A DNA stretch of 64,000 bases. Origin: Peteryoungia rhizophila. GTDB lineage: Bacteria > Pseudomonadota > Alphaproteobacteria > Rhizobiales > Rhizobiaceae. The translations under genes were made by a program, and so were the position numbers. The stretch covers positions 410,580 to 474,579 of the forward strand of contig NZ_STGT01000005.1 in the NCBI RefSeq assembly GCF_004912145.1, given 5' to 3'. The notes below the pieces were generated by a model that was not told the origin of the DNA, ran no database searches, and saw nothing but the letters and a program-made list of their open reading frames with translations. This document shows, piece by piece, positions 26,301-35,179 of this stretch (within the stretch, counting starts at the first letter, position 1; every line of letters begins with the position of its first letter).

Positions 26301-26946
26301 CGGTATCGGCAATCAGCGCTTCGAGCCCGCTTTCGTCTGCGATGCTCAACACCTGGGAGAAGGCTTCGGCGAGCGCCGCATCATTCTCCGTCGAGGTGGC
26401 GGTGAGCAGGGATCTGCGCGCTTCGGCGAGAACGGTTACGGCGGCCCGGTCGTCGAGCACATTGAAATGCCCGGCGACATTGGCTTCCAGCGGAAACTGA
26501 TGCAGCAGCGCTTCGCAAAAGGCGTGGATGGTCTGGATCTTGAGGCCACCCGGCGTTTCCAGCGCCTTTGCGAACAGTCGGCGTGCGGCGGCAAGCGTCG
26601 CGCGGTCCGGCTCCTTCTGCTCGATGGCTGCAATCCGCTTGGCCAACTCCCGATCGTCAAGTGTCGCCCATTCCGCCAGCCGCTCGAAGACGCGGTTCGA
26701 CATTTCGGACGCTGCGGCCTTGGTATAGGTGAGGCAGAGAATGGACGAGGAGCGGGCGCCAGCCAGCAGGAGCCGGATTACCCGCTGCGTCAGCACATGT
26801 GTCTTGCCGGAGCCGGCATTGGCAGAAACCCAGGCCGACTGGCCGGGATGGGAGGCGCGCGACTGGGCAAGCGTCGTCCAGCCGAGCCAGGCGGCGGGGT
26901 CGCTGCCGGTCGGGAGTTCGTCCAGGGCAAAGCGTTCTTCACTCAT
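23389..26946 (-). CDS. addA: AddA helicase-nuclease subunit of the double-strand break repair complex
   Basis: AddAB processes double-strand DNA ends for recombination, in place of RecBCD. The ATG at 26946 gives 1185 residues beginning MSEERFALDELPTGSD; in-frame codons upstream to 27018 lie within addB. UvrD-type helicase motifs are clear: Walker A VSANAGSGKTHVLTQR near residue 40, DHILVDEAQDTSPVQ near 415, VRIMTVHASKGLEAP near 800 and YVAMTRAADRL near 900. The RecB-like nuclease motif IADYKTNRNP is near 1130. It overlaps the end of addB by eight bases, so the subunits are made together. Confidence 0.96.
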   Translation of the reverse strand: MSEERFALDELPTGSDPAAWLGWTTLAQSRASHPGQSAWVSANAGSGKTHVLTQRVIRLLLAGARSSSILCLTYTKAAASEMSNRVFERLAEWATLDDRELAKRIAAIEQKEPDRATLAAARRLFAKALETPGGLKIQTIHAFCEALLHQFPLEANVAGHFNVLDDRAAVTVLAEARRSLLTATSTENDAALAEAFSQVLSIADESGLEALIADTVANRHAVRDFRQRAERSGGLDATLRKGLGIGPLESESSRAEDYWPLAGLSGGNFSRYIQLALEKGGEKVRAVADVLERALVEADPLERAKLLDQAFLTAQEAPKADSSLIAAAMTKVVPDLKDAVIAARDHVVAMRDRLRIFRMYEATRSALTLAVRLDTDYEELKKRRSQLDFEDLIVRTARLLTRGDVGAWVHYKLDQGIDHILVDEAQDTSPVQWDVIRSLQEDFFTGLSARPGIRTFFAVGDEKQSIYSFQGARPEQFSQEARQTAQAVTESGQSFNTVRLPLSFRSTQSVLTAVDQVFSLPENSRGLSAGGDPVIHQSSRIGHPGIVDVWDMIAAEKQEKDEDWTAPFDATPESAPSAILARRVAHQISLIVGRETIIEKGKKRLIRPGDILVLVRKRDGFVNALTRSLKRPYNIPVAGADRLKLTSHIAVQDMLALGRFLLLPGDDLSLASLLKNPLFNHSEEDLMELAAERPEAQSLWARLTEQAQTDGAWKKTCDRLNLFLEQAREYSVHDFYARVLSVHGGRRAYLGRLGSEVSDIIDEFLTFALAFETSGLPGLQSFVSTLEMEAPEVKREQDKERNEVRIMTVHASKGLEAPIVFLIDGGSKPFNSNHVAKLRIIGTAEGTPFPIWVPSKSLGNSISAADMDRRKDQAEEEYRRLLYVAMTRAADRLIVGGYRGVQDTGEIWHKMIARALSADETRCRPVEFTGPDGRWNGLRWSLGEAELDLPVSEESAESEESHGLPSTLWKPLPPPVSLPRPLSPSGAGSIVVDEDEDALTASALFSTAEKADLALQRGRLIHRMLQNLPGFAESDRREAAERYAERAARFWPAEQRQRLVSTVMTVLEDEALRPLFDHGSRAEVSVMGTMRLKGELRAVSGRIDRMAVLADRVIIADYKTNRNPPLEAAQSPLSHRVQLAIYREILKPLYPGKQVECWLIYTENGSLIPLDESLLQRSLADLETS

Positions 26947-29900
26947 CCCCGGCTCCTTCCTCGGCTTCCGCCGTCGACCACTCCGCGACGCGCGCGAGGT
27001 GATCGTATTCGCCGCCATAGCTATTTTGCTCCGCCGGGATCAGACGGGAGACATAGCCGCGTTCACCACTCTGCAGTGCCTGGACGAAGCGACCGAGTTC
27101 GCCGACGGATTGTGTGGCCAGTTCAAGCGCAGACTTCTTGCTGTCGCCCCGGGTTGCCATCTCGTTGTTCACTTGGTCCGCCGAGAACCGGTCCCCGGGC
27201 CGCAGACGGACATAGACGAGGTTGAGCGGCTTCACCTCACCCGCAGAGTTGAAGGCACCTTCAAAAAGGGCCGCAGCTTCGAGCGCGAGCTGCGGGTCGA
27301 GCAGGCTGCGCGCCTGACTGGCGCTCGGGTTGAGACCCGTCTTGTAGTCGATGATATCGGCGAAGCCGCCGCCCCGGATATCGATACGGTCGGCAATCCC
27401 GCTGATGGTGACATCGATCGGGCGCAGCAAGACCTTGCCGCGCAGCTCCGTCAGCGATCGCTTGATCTCCGGTCTCCGCTGGCGCTCCCAGTCGAGGAAT
27501 GCCGAAGCCACGCTGTAGAAGCGTTGGCGCCAGACGATGTCGATATGGAGCGGCAGGGCCTCGGCCAGGAACTCCTCGTCGGTGATTCGATGGAGTATCG
27601 CGAGCGCATCGAGACGGGCGGGATCATGGTCCTCCCGAATGAAGCGCTCGACGATGCGGTGGTAGAGCGTTCCGCGCTCGGCCGCCCCCGGATCCTGGTT
27701 GAAGGGATCGACGGGATCGAGACGCAGGATGCGCCGCGCATAGATCGAGTAGGGATCGCGCCGGAAGCGCCCGACCTCGGAAAAGCTGAAGGCCCGGGGT
27801 TGTAGCTCGGCGCGCGGCCGTGGCGCGGGGCGCTGAGCCGGAGCCTGGTTTTCACCCTGGTCGATCAGGTCGGCATAGCGCCGATAGATCTGGCCGCGCT
27901 TTCGCATCTCGTCTTCAAGCATTGGCCCGCCAAGAGCCATCAAACGCTGGAGCCAGCGCGAGGCAACGGTCGGCGCCGATCCTTGTCGCAGCGAACGCGA
28001 GAAGATCAGTTTCCGCGTGCCACAAGCCATCTGGAAGTCATGGGCCACCTGGCCGATCTGCCGTTCCGGCGGCTCGAGACCAACTTCCGTCTTCATCACG
28101 CGCGACAGGAAGGGATTGTTCTTGGTCTGGCTAGGCCAGCTGCCTTCGTTCATCCCCCCGATCACCATCATGTCGACGTTCTGCAATCGGGCTTCCAGCG
28201 TACCGAAGATGAAGACGCGCGGATGTCGCATGGCCCGCGGCTTCACCGCCTGGCCGGCCATGAGCGCCGTGAGGATATCCACCCATTGCGGGCCATCCGC
28301 CTCGATCTGGCCGTCCGTCTCCAGCACTTCGGCTAGAAGCCGAGCGAGGGCCTCGCCCGCCGCATCGCCCCAGAGACCGGCGAGATCGGCGCGCTCGTCG
28401 ATGGTGACGGCCTCAAGCACGCGTCCTGTGCGTTCCGCCCAGTCGCTGAGCGTCAGTTGCTGCGACAGAACGCGTCCGTCGCGCGAGCGCACCAGCGCCG
28501 AGACGAGCGGTTCGACCGCCACAGTCATCCGGTTGGCGAGCTCTCTTGCAAGTTCGATCTCTTCGGGGCTGATCGAAATACGCCATTGCGGCTTGTGACG
28601 GTCCGTTAGATGCGTTTCGAGCCCTCCCGCGAAGAGCGTCTCCATCTCCGCGAGATCGAGTACTGCCAGCCCGCCACGGAGCGCAATACGTTCCAGCGTG
28701 TCCGCAGCCTTGCGCATCTCTTCGGCGGAGAAGCCGAAACGGGCTAGCGGATGCTTGATCAAGGATGCGATCGCCACCGGATCGCCCGGACGCAGGCATG
28801 CCTCGGCCACCACTTGGGTCAGCATGGCGGCCTGGGTTCCGGTCATCGGCGTACCCGCCGAATCGTCCGCTTCGATGCCGAACCGTGCGAGCTCCGACAT
28901 CACCCGCCGCGCCAGCGCGCGATCGGGTGTGATCAGCGCCACGCGGCTTTCTGGGTTATCAGAAGCATCTTCGAGCCCAAGCCGAAGCGCGATCGCGATT
29001 GCCGTCGCCTCCTCGCGCTCATTGGCCGTCTCGATCAGCGCTACATCGTGGAACGCATCGAGCATACGGCTGTCCTCGATGCTCTGTCGCCAGATCTTCC
29101 AGGTGTCGGTTGCCTCCGCAGGGGCCATGGCGCGCGACAGCAATTCGGCACGATCCCGCAACGCGGGTTCAGATGGTTCAAGGACCAGGACATCCGATCG
29201 TTCGAGTTTCATGTGGCGCAGCAGATGGGCGAGGCCATATTGCGGATGCCCGCGCACCGCAGGGCTAGGTCGTATCAGAGAAACATCCCTGTCGTTCAGC
29301 TTCAGCCAGTCCTCGTCGGGCATGTCGAGATCGAGCCCCGGCAGGACAATGACGCCGTGGTCGAGTTCGGCAATTGCAGCGATCAACTCGGCTGCTGCCG
29401 GGATCGAACCTGTCGAACCCGCAACGATGACGGGCCCATCCGCACCCTGTCTGCGAAAACGCTCTGCTTCGGCCCGAAGCACGGCATCGCGGTGGCGCGC
29501 CGGAGAGGATCGCACCAATTCCTGCAGGCGCGCCGGCCAGAAGCTTGTGGCGATCTTGAGAAACTCCAGCGTCAATTGCCACCAGGACCCGAAGTCTGCG
29601 GATTGAAGCTTTTCCAGATCGCTCCAGTCACATCCTTCCGTCTCCGCCGCCTCGATCAGTTCGACGAGTGCCCGCGCCAGCCAGACGGCATCTGCCGGGC
29701 TCGCCGGTGCCACGAGCGGCGTATCGGCATGTATCGACCGCACGATGTCAGGCAGTTGGTTGCGCCAGGCCAGGATCAGGCGCGCGAGCTCCAGAAGCAT
29801 GACGGTCCCGCTGACCGGCGGCGCGAGGTCCATCAGTGAGGGCGCATCGAGATCGAAGAAACCGCTGTCGTCGTCGGTCTCACCGAGTGTCCGGATATCG

Positions 29901-30127
29901 GGCAGAATGGCAGCCCGCCCGCCCAGCAGGTCGACGAATTCGGAGCGTAGCGCGCGCGCTGCACGTCGGGTGGGCACGAGCAGGGTGACGCCGGCCAGAG
30001 CCAGCGGATGATCCGGATCATAGCGGAAGCCGTCGATCAGTCGGCCATCGAGAAGCGCCTCCGTCAGCGTCCTGAGAAAGGGCCGGCCCGGAGGGATCGT
30101 CAGCAGACGCGGCGCCTTGCTCACCAT
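26939..30127 (-). CDS. addB: AddB subunit of the double-strand break repair complex
   Basis: Partner of AddA, with an inactive helicase fold and a second nuclease domain. The ATG at 30127, in a TGAGATG junction with the preceding gene, gives 1062 residues starting MVSKAPRLLTIPPG. The alphaproteobacterial type lacks a canonical Walker A at the N-terminus. MVIGGMNEGSWPSQTKNNPFLSR near 715 is typical, and the C-terminal nuclease motif FADIIDYKTG near 955 has the catalytic D and K. An in-frame reading to 30181 would run into the upstream gene and is less likely. Confidence 0.95.
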   Translation of the reverse strand: MVSKAPRLLTIPPGRPFLRTLTEALLDGRLIDGFRYDPDHPLALAGVTLLVPTRRAARALRSEFVDLLGGRAAILPDIRTLGETDDDSGFFDLDAPSLMDLAPPVSGTVMLLELARLILAWRNQLPDIVRSIHADTPLVAPASPADAVWLARALVELIEAAETEGCDWSDLEKLQSADFGSWWQLTLEFLKIATSFWPARLQELVRSSPARHRDAVLRAEAERFRRQGADGPVIVAGSTGSIPAAAELIAAIAELDHGVIVLPGLDLDMPDEDWLKLNDRDVSLIRPSPAVRGHPQYGLAHLLRHMKLERSDVLVLEPSEPALRDRAELLSRAMAPAEATDTWKIWRQSIEDSRMLDAFHDVALIETANEREEATAIAIALRLGLEDASDNPESRVALITPDRALARRVMSELARFGIEADDSAGTPMTGTQAAMLTQVVAEACLRPGDPVAIASLIKHPLARFGFSAEEMRKAADTLERIALRGGLAVLDLAEMETLFAGGLETHLTDRHKPQWRISISPEEIELARELANRMTVAVEPLVSALVRSRDGRVLSQQLTLSDWAERTGRVLEAVTIDERADLAGLWGDAAGEALARLLAEVLETDGQIEADGPQWVDILTALMAGQAVKPRAMRHPRVFIFGTLEARLQNVDMMVIGGMNEGSWPSQTKNNPFLSRVMKTEVGLEPPERQIGQVAHDFQMACGTRKLIFSRSLRQGSAPTVASRWLQRLMALGGPMLEDEMRKRGQIYRRYADLIDQGENQAPAQRPAPRPRAELQPRAFSFSEVGRFRRDPYSIYARRILRLDPVDPFNQDPGAAERGTLYHRIVERFIREDHDPARLDALAILHRITDEEFLAEALPLHIDIVWRQRFYSVASAFLDWERQRRPEIKRSLTELRGKVLLRPIDVTISGIADRIDIRGGGFADIIDYKTGLNPSASQARSLLDPQLALEAAALFEGAFNSAGEVKPLNLVYVRLRPGDRFSADQVNNEMATRGDSKKSALELATQSVGELGRFVQALQSGERGYVSRLIPAEQNSYGGEYDHLARVAEWSTAEAEEGAGDE

Positions 30128-30128
30128 C

Positions 30129-30863
30129 TCAACGGCTCCCGCCGTATCGAGCGACCACGGCTTCGGCAGGCGCGATCGCATCAGGTGTGCCGACGGTCAG
30201 CCATTGACCGTTAAGGCCGGTGCCGAACAGGCGACCGGTGGCAATCGCACGATCGAAATAGATGTTCAGGTTGAAGGGGCCGTCACGCGCATCGTCGAAG
30301 AGACGCGGCATCAGAGCCAGAGCACCAGCGTACACGACCGGGTTCGGGGCGTCGGCAACATAGCGGGTGAGCCGCCCGTCTTCCGCCATCGAGAAATCAT
30401 TCTTGCCATTGTGGCCTGTGGTGCGCTCCTGATCCACGCAGAGCATGGACATGTCCATGCGCGAGGGATCGAACTGTCCTGCTAGCCGGACAAGATTGCT
30501 CGGCTCACCCTCCGGCTCACCAATCCAGAACAGATCGGCATTCATCACCAGCGCTGGGTGGTATTGATCGAGCAGCTTGAGACCTTTGGCCAGGCCGCCG
30601 CCAGAATCCATCAGCCTGTCTCGCTCGTCCGAGACCCGGATCTCCGCGCGCTTCTCTTTAGCGAGATGCGCCTCCATTTGGTCGGCATGATGATGGACAT
30701 TGACGACGACAGTCTGCACACCGGCCGCAACAAGCGCATCGAGCACATAGTCGATCATCGGCTTTCCGCCGATACGAACCAGCGGCTTCGGCATCGTCTC
30801 TGTAATGGGGCGCATCCGCGTACCGAGTCCGGCCGCCAGCACCATGGCTTGCTTGATGATCAT
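30129..30863 (-). CDS. murU: MurNAc-1-phosphate uridylyltransferase-like nucleotidyltransferase (MurU)
   Basis: A 244-residue sugar-nucleotidyltransferase. The activation motif LAAGLGTRMRPITETMPKPL spans about 9-28, and the metal-binding aspartate lies in VMNADLFW near 110. The family also includes mannose-1-phosphate guanylyltransferases, but the setting favours MurU: the gene just upstream carries an AmgK-type kinase domain, and AmgK with MurU form the anomeric recycling route that remakes UDP-MurNAc in Pseudomonas and Caulobacter. It begins six bases after the upstream stop and is followed directly by addB. Confidence 0.85.
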   Translation of the reverse strand: MIIKQAMVLAAGLGTRMRPITETMPKPLVRIGGKPMIDYVLDALVAAGVQTVVVNVHHHADQMEAHLAKEKRAEIRVSDERDRLMDSGGGLAKGLKLLDQYHPALVMNADLFWIGEPEGEPSNLVRLAGQFDPSRMDMSMLCVDQERTTGHNGKNDFSMAEDGRLTRYVADAPNPVVYAGALALMPRLFDDARDGPFNLNIYFDRAIATGRLFGTGLNGQWLTVGTPDAIAPAEAVVARYGGSR

Positions 30864-30869
30864 CTTGCC

Positions 30870-32399
30870 TTAGGCCGGTGATTCGGGAAGCTCGATTCCA
30901 GCCTCTATGCACCAGTTTCGCAAGGGGGCGAGAACCGGATGTTCAAAAGCCACCGTGAGATGCCAGAGCGTGCGCGGAAGATGGCGCATATAGCCTGGTT
31001 TTCCATCACGATCCTTCAGACGCACCCAGAGCCCGTTCAGCTTGCAGGCGCGTTGCGCCGACATGATCGCCCAGCTCTTGAGGAACCGGGATTCGTCGAA
31101 GTCCGGCCCCATGGCGCGGAGGGAAAGATAGTCGGCCATCAATTGATCCATCAGGGGTCGCTCGATGGTCACTCGGGCATCTTGGACCAGCGACACGAGA
31201 TCATAGGCGGCCGGCCCGATCATTGCATCTTGAAAGTCGATCAAGCCAACACGGTCATAGCCGTCGCGGTCTTCACGCCAGATGATGTTCGGCGAGTGGA
31301 AGTCACGCATCACGATGGATGTGTCCGCATCCGATATCTCGTCGATCAGTTTATCCCAGATGGCGAGATAACGCGTTCGCTCTTCCACCGTTGCCAGCTG
31401 TCCGTCACGCTTCCAGGGCAGGTGCCAGTCGAGCAAAAGTTCGCCCTCAAACTTCATTGCGGCGCGATCAAAATCCGGGATCCTGTGCCGATGGCCGCCC
31501 GGAAGGACAATTTCTCTGTCAAATGGCTTGTCATGAATGGCAGCCAGGCATGCAGCGCTGGCACGGTAGCGCTCTGCGATCGGCCGGCCCTCACTATCGA
31601 GCACGCCGTCTTCGCCAAGATCTTCGAGAAGCAGCAGGCCCGCGTCGAGATCCTGTGCCAGCACGTTGGGTGCCGCAAAGCCCCGCTCCCTGAGCGCCTG
31701 TCCGATCGCTACGAAGGGACGCACGTCCTCGGCAAGATGCACGAGCTGTGAATAGGGCTTGCCGTCCCGGATCGGCGGACCGTTTGGGCGCTTCGGCGCA
31801 TCCATCAGAACAAGACGCGCGCTCCCGTCGACAGGGTAGACATGCTCATAGGCCCGGTTAGAGGCGTCGCCCGTCAGGTGCTGCCTGTGGGCTTCTTTGT
31901 GACCATGGCCATCGAGAAAGCGCCGGATCTCGATCACTCGCCGCAGCCTGGAGAGTCTGCCCTCCGGCGCCTGGATGGTGAGGGTCCTGCCACCATCAGG
32001 GGCAAATGCGAGATGGATCTCGATTCGGTTCTTCGGCAGCGCACGACCGGCTTTGCTTGGCCATTCGATGAGGCATATGCCCTCAGCCAGAGCCTCCTCC
32101 AGCCCAAGTTCGTCCAGTTCGCTTTCATCGGAAAGCCGGTAGAGGTCGAAATGCGCAATGGGAATCTTGAGGTCGTAGCTTTGAACCAGCGTGAAGGTCG
32201 GGCTTGGGACTTCGAGATCGGGATCCCCCGCCAAGGCACGGATCAGGGCGCGACTGAGCGTCGATTTGCCGGCACCAAGATCACCGTAGAGCGCGACGCA
32301 ATCACCGATCTGAAGGGCAAGAAGCAAATCCTCGCCGAAGAGTGCAGTCGCTGCATCGTCGGCGAGGTGGATGGAAAGCGGGGTGGCCTCTGCGCTCAT
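30870..32399 (-). CDS. tsaE: fused TsaE ATPase and AmgK-like cell-wall sugar kinase
   Basis: A 509-residue two-domain protein. Residues about 1-155 are TsaE, the ATPase of the tRNA threonylcarbamoyladenosine (t6A) complex, with Walker A GDLGAGKST (39-47), TFTLVQSY near 69 and HFDLYRLSD (83-91). Residues about 175-505 are an aminoglycoside-phosphotransferase fold with IVMRDFHSPNIIW (362-374, catalytic D366 and N371) and GLIDFQDAM (385-393), matching AmgK (MurNAc/GlcNAc anomeric kinase). ATG 32399 overlaps the divL stop (ATGA). The fusion joins tRNA modification to peptidoglycan recycling and is known in Rhizobiales; why they are joined is not known. Confidence 0.88.
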   Translation of the reverse strand: MSAEATPLSIHLADDAATALFGEDLLLALQIGDCVALYGDLGAGKSTLSRALIRALAGDPDLEVPSPTFTLVQSYDLKIPIAHFDLYRLSDESELDELGLEEALAEGICLIEWPSKAGRALPKNRIEIHLAFAPDGGRTLTIQAPEGRLSRLRRVIEIRRFLDGHGHKEAHRQHLTGDASNRAYEHVYPVDGSARLVLMDAPKRPNGPPIRDGKPYSQLVHLAEDVRPFVAIGQALRERGFAAPNVLAQDLDAGLLLLEDLGEDGVLDSEGRPIAERYRASAACLAAIHDKPFDREIVLPGGHRHRIPDFDRAAMKFEGELLLDWHLPWKRDGQLATVEERTRYLAIWDKLIDEISDADTSIVMRDFHSPNIIWREDRDGYDRVGLIDFQDAMIGPAAYDLVSLVQDARVTIERPLMDQLMADYLSLRAMGPDFDESRFLKSWAIMSAQRACKLNGLWVRLKDRDGKPGYMRHLPRTLWHLTVAFEHPVLAPLRNWCIEAGIELPESPA

Positions 32400-34981
32400 T
32401 CGGCGGCGGCGATCAACTGCGGTAGACTGGCAGAAGGAATTCGGCATTGAACCGTCGTTCCGTTTCCAGGTGCACTTTCGATCTTCACGTCGCCCTTGTG
32501 CAGATTGACGAAGCTTTGGACGATCGAGAGACCGAGGCCCGGCCCGCTCCGCTTGCCGCCTTTGGCGCTCGTCGAGAAGCGATCGAAGGCTGATGATACG
32601 AGATCCGGGCTCATGCCGCAGCCGCTATCGCTGACCGAAAAGGCAAAATCATTGGCCTCGCGCCAGCACTTCATCGAGACAACCGAGCCTTCGGGGGCGT
32701 AATTGACGGCATTGGTGAGGATCTTGATGAGGATCTGCTTCAATCGCTGCCGGTCGGCGATCAGATGGCCGAGTTGCGCGGGCGCTGCGATTTCTAGTGT
32801 CACGCCACCTTCCTGCAATCGGTCGGTCATCTGCATCGAGACATCGTCCAGCAGATCGCTCAGATCGATTTCAGAATAGTCGAGCTGCATGATCCCGGCA
32901 TCGACGGTCGCGAGATCGAGAATGTCGTTGACGATGGTGAGCAGCACGGAAGACGAAGTCGAAATGTGGTCGATATACTCGGCCTGCCGTTCGTTCAGCG
33001 GGCCGATTGTCGGCGTTTTCAGGAGGTCGGTGAATCCGATGATGTTGGTGAGGGGTGAGCGCAGCTCGTAGGAGACGTGCTGGACGAAATCGTTCTTCAG
33101 CTCGTCGGCCTTCTGCAGCGCCTCGTTCTTCTCCTTGAGCGCCCGTTCCGCACGCACGCTGTCTGTCATGTTGACGAAGGTGAGCATGGTCTGCGCATTC
33201 GGCAGCGGTGTCACGGCGTAGTCGAGCACGAGGCCGGAGTAGAGCTCCAGCGTGCCCTGGCTCGACGGCCGCTCGTCCTCGAAGCTGGTGATCATCTTGC
33301 CGAAGGCCTTCCAGCCGTCCGGTTTGTCATAGGATGGCCCGCATGCGGCTTCGAGCAGGCGGATATGAGTCCCTACGGCCGCCTGCGCCTCACTGATGCC
33401 CCAGAGCGCGCGAAACGCGGGGTTGGAAAGCTGGATCCGGCCATCGGGCCCGAATACGGCAACGCCCTCCGACAGATGGTCGATGGTTTCGCCCTGGACC
33501 TGGACCAGTGTGTTGTAGCGGGTTTCCAGATTGACCTGCTCGGTGAGGTTTTCAAAGACCCAGGTGGCACCACCCTGAGGGTGGGTGGAGGCAATCACGC
33601 GAAGAGTCTGGCCGTTCGGCAGATGCCAGAGATCCGTCTGCGTCTCCAAAGCGCGGTAGACGGAGAGGCAATTCTCCTTCCAGGCTTTCCAGCTCAGCTG
33701 TTCCGGCAGCTTGTGCGCGGCACGCAGCCGATCGAGCAGCTCGGCATGATCGGGCCGGCTTTCGAGGAATTTGGCTTCGAGGCCCCAAAGCTGTTGAAAG
33801 GCCTGGTTGTAGAACTGCAGACGGCGGTCTGCATCGAAGATGGCCACCGGTGTCGCGAGGTGGTCCAGTGTGTCGGCGTGGCTTTTGAGCGTCCGGGTCA
33901 ATTCTTCGCGAAGCGTCTCCGCCGATGACACATCGATCGCCATGCCGCAGGAGCCCCCCGGACCGCGAACGTCCACCACGTCGAAGAAGGTGCGCGCGCC
34001 GCGCACGGCCGTCGAAACCGTGTCATGGAACGGTGATTCCGGTGTTGCGGACGCCTTGATCTTCTCGCGGGTCAGCGTGCCCAGGATCTCGCGCCCTTCC
34101 TGCACCGCCAGTTGGGGCGAGGAGGCCTCGGCGGCTTCGCTATAGGCCTGGTTGACCCAGACGAGGCGACCCTCGCCATCTCTTTGCCAGACCGGTTGCT
34201 CGATCGAATCGAGCAGCGATTCGAAGGTCGCAATCGAGCTACGAAGGCGATTTCGTTCGATTTTCAGCTCGGCGAGCTCGGCGCGAAGGTTGTCGAGAGC
34301 GACGAAATGCGCGAAGGCCCGGCCGCCATAGAGGTTACCCTGGACATCGAGCACTTCACCACGTTGGGTTTCTACCACCAGCTCGAAGGACTTGGCATTC
34401 AGGCGCAGCCCTTCGATGGCGCGCTCGACCTCACTTGCCGACTGCGGCTTCAACCAGCGTCCGAAAGCGAGGAAGTCTGGATCCTGCTGCGGGGCACCGG
34501 TCTCTGCGGGCAACTGGCCGAGAAGCTCTGCTTTGCCGTTATGGCCCTCCCAGATCACGGTGCGCCGATTGTTGTGGGCGATGAGGGTCTCGTATCGAGA
34601 AATTCTGTGCTGGCTGTCGGAATAGGCCGAGCGCAGTTCACGCACTTCGCCATCGAGCCTGTTGCGCTGGCGAAGAAGCACGGCGGCGAAGATCAGCGCA
34701 GCGGAAACCGTACCCAAAAGGACCGCATAGCCCGCTACATCGATGCTGTTGAAACCGCGCACTGGAGCGCCGGCGGATTGTGCATGAGCGAAGCCAGGGA
34801 CCAGGAGGCCCGCAAGGGCGCTGCCGCAGGTCAGCAAGTACCGCATCCCCGCCACGGCGGGGCGCTGCGCCACTCTACGCAGCACACCGGTCGTCAGGTC
34901 TGAAGTTGGCCGCCATAGGCTTGGAAAACCGGCCGTCATAGCCGTATCCCGCTGACGCGGGGCGCGTTGATGTACCGACAT
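32396..34981 (-). CDS. divL: DivL-like cell-cycle histidine-kinase-fold protein with tyrosine at the phospho-site
   Basis: An 861-residue membrane sensor. Order: N-terminal hydrophobic segments at about 47-67 (signal-like) and 81-103 (transmembrane), a coiled stretch near 104-135, PAS-like domains at about 130-230, 250-350, 370-480 and 490-610, then dimerisation/phospho-site and ATPase domains. The H-box reads HVSYELRSPLTN, so Y638 replaces the usual histidine, the defining trait of Caulobacter DivL, which acts with CckA and DivK to control CtrA. ATPase boxes include ILTNAVNYAPEG (N760), DSGCGM and GPGLGLSIVQ. An alternative ATG at 34939 would drop 14 residues. Confidence 0.9.
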   Translation of the reverse strand: MSVHQRAPRQRDTAMTAGFPSLWRPTSDLTTGVLRRVAQRPAVAGMRYLLTCGSALAGLLVPGFAHAQSAGAPVRGFNSIDVAGYAVLLGTVSAALIFAAVLLRQRNRLDGEVRELRSAYSDSQHRISRYETLIAHNNRRTVIWEGHNGKAELLGQLPAETGAPQQDPDFLAFGRWLKPQSASEVERAIEGLRLNAKSFELVVETQRGEVLDVQGNLYGGRAFAHFVALDNLRAELAELKIERNRLRSSIATFESLLDSIEQPVWQRDGEGRLVWVNQAYSEAAEASSPQLAVQEGREILGTLTREKIKASATPESPFHDTVSTAVRGARTFFDVVDVRGPGGSCGMAIDVSSAETLREELTRTLKSHADTLDHLATPVAIFDADRRLQFYNQAFQQLWGLEAKFLESRPDHAELLDRLRAAHKLPEQLSWKAWKENCLSVYRALETQTDLWHLPNGQTLRVIASTHPQGGATWVFENLTEQVNLETRYNTLVQVQGETIDHLSEGVAVFGPDGRIQLSNPAFRALWGISEAQAAVGTHIRLLEAACGPSYDKPDGWKAFGKMITSFEDERPSSQGTLELYSGLVLDYAVTPLPNAQTMLTFVNMTDSVRAERALKEKNEALQKADELKNDFVQHVSYELRSPLTNIIGFTDLLKTPTIGPLNERQAEYIDHISTSSSVLLTIVNDILDLATVDAGIMQLDYSEIDLSDLLDDVSMQMTDRLQEGGVTLEIAAPAQLGHLIADRQRLKQILIKILTNAVNYAPEGSVVSMKCWREANDFAFSVSDSGCGMSPDLVSSAFDRFSTSAKGGKRSGPGLGLSIVQSFVNLHKGDVKIESAPGNGTTVQCRIPSASLPQLIAAAE

Positions 34982-35113
34982 TTTCGGTCTGTCTCCGTCT
35001 TATTATGTGCCGCATCGTCGACAAGACATCCGTATCCGCGGACCGCTCGTGCAGTTCACGAATCAAGTCCTAAAACAATACCTTCGATGGATAGGGCCGG
35101 GAAGGCCGGAGCC

Positions 35114-35148
35114 CAAAAAAGAAAGCGGCGCCCTTGTCAAGGCGCCGC
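35114..35148 (-). terminator. intrinsic terminator of ahcY
   Basis: GCGGCGCC (35125-35132) pairs with GGCGCCGC (35141-35148). Read on the minus strand the stem is followed by TTTCTTTTTTGG, 31 bases past the ahcY stop. Confidence 0.83.
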
Positions 35149-35179
35149 CTACTAGATGTAGATATTATCCAGCTATATT

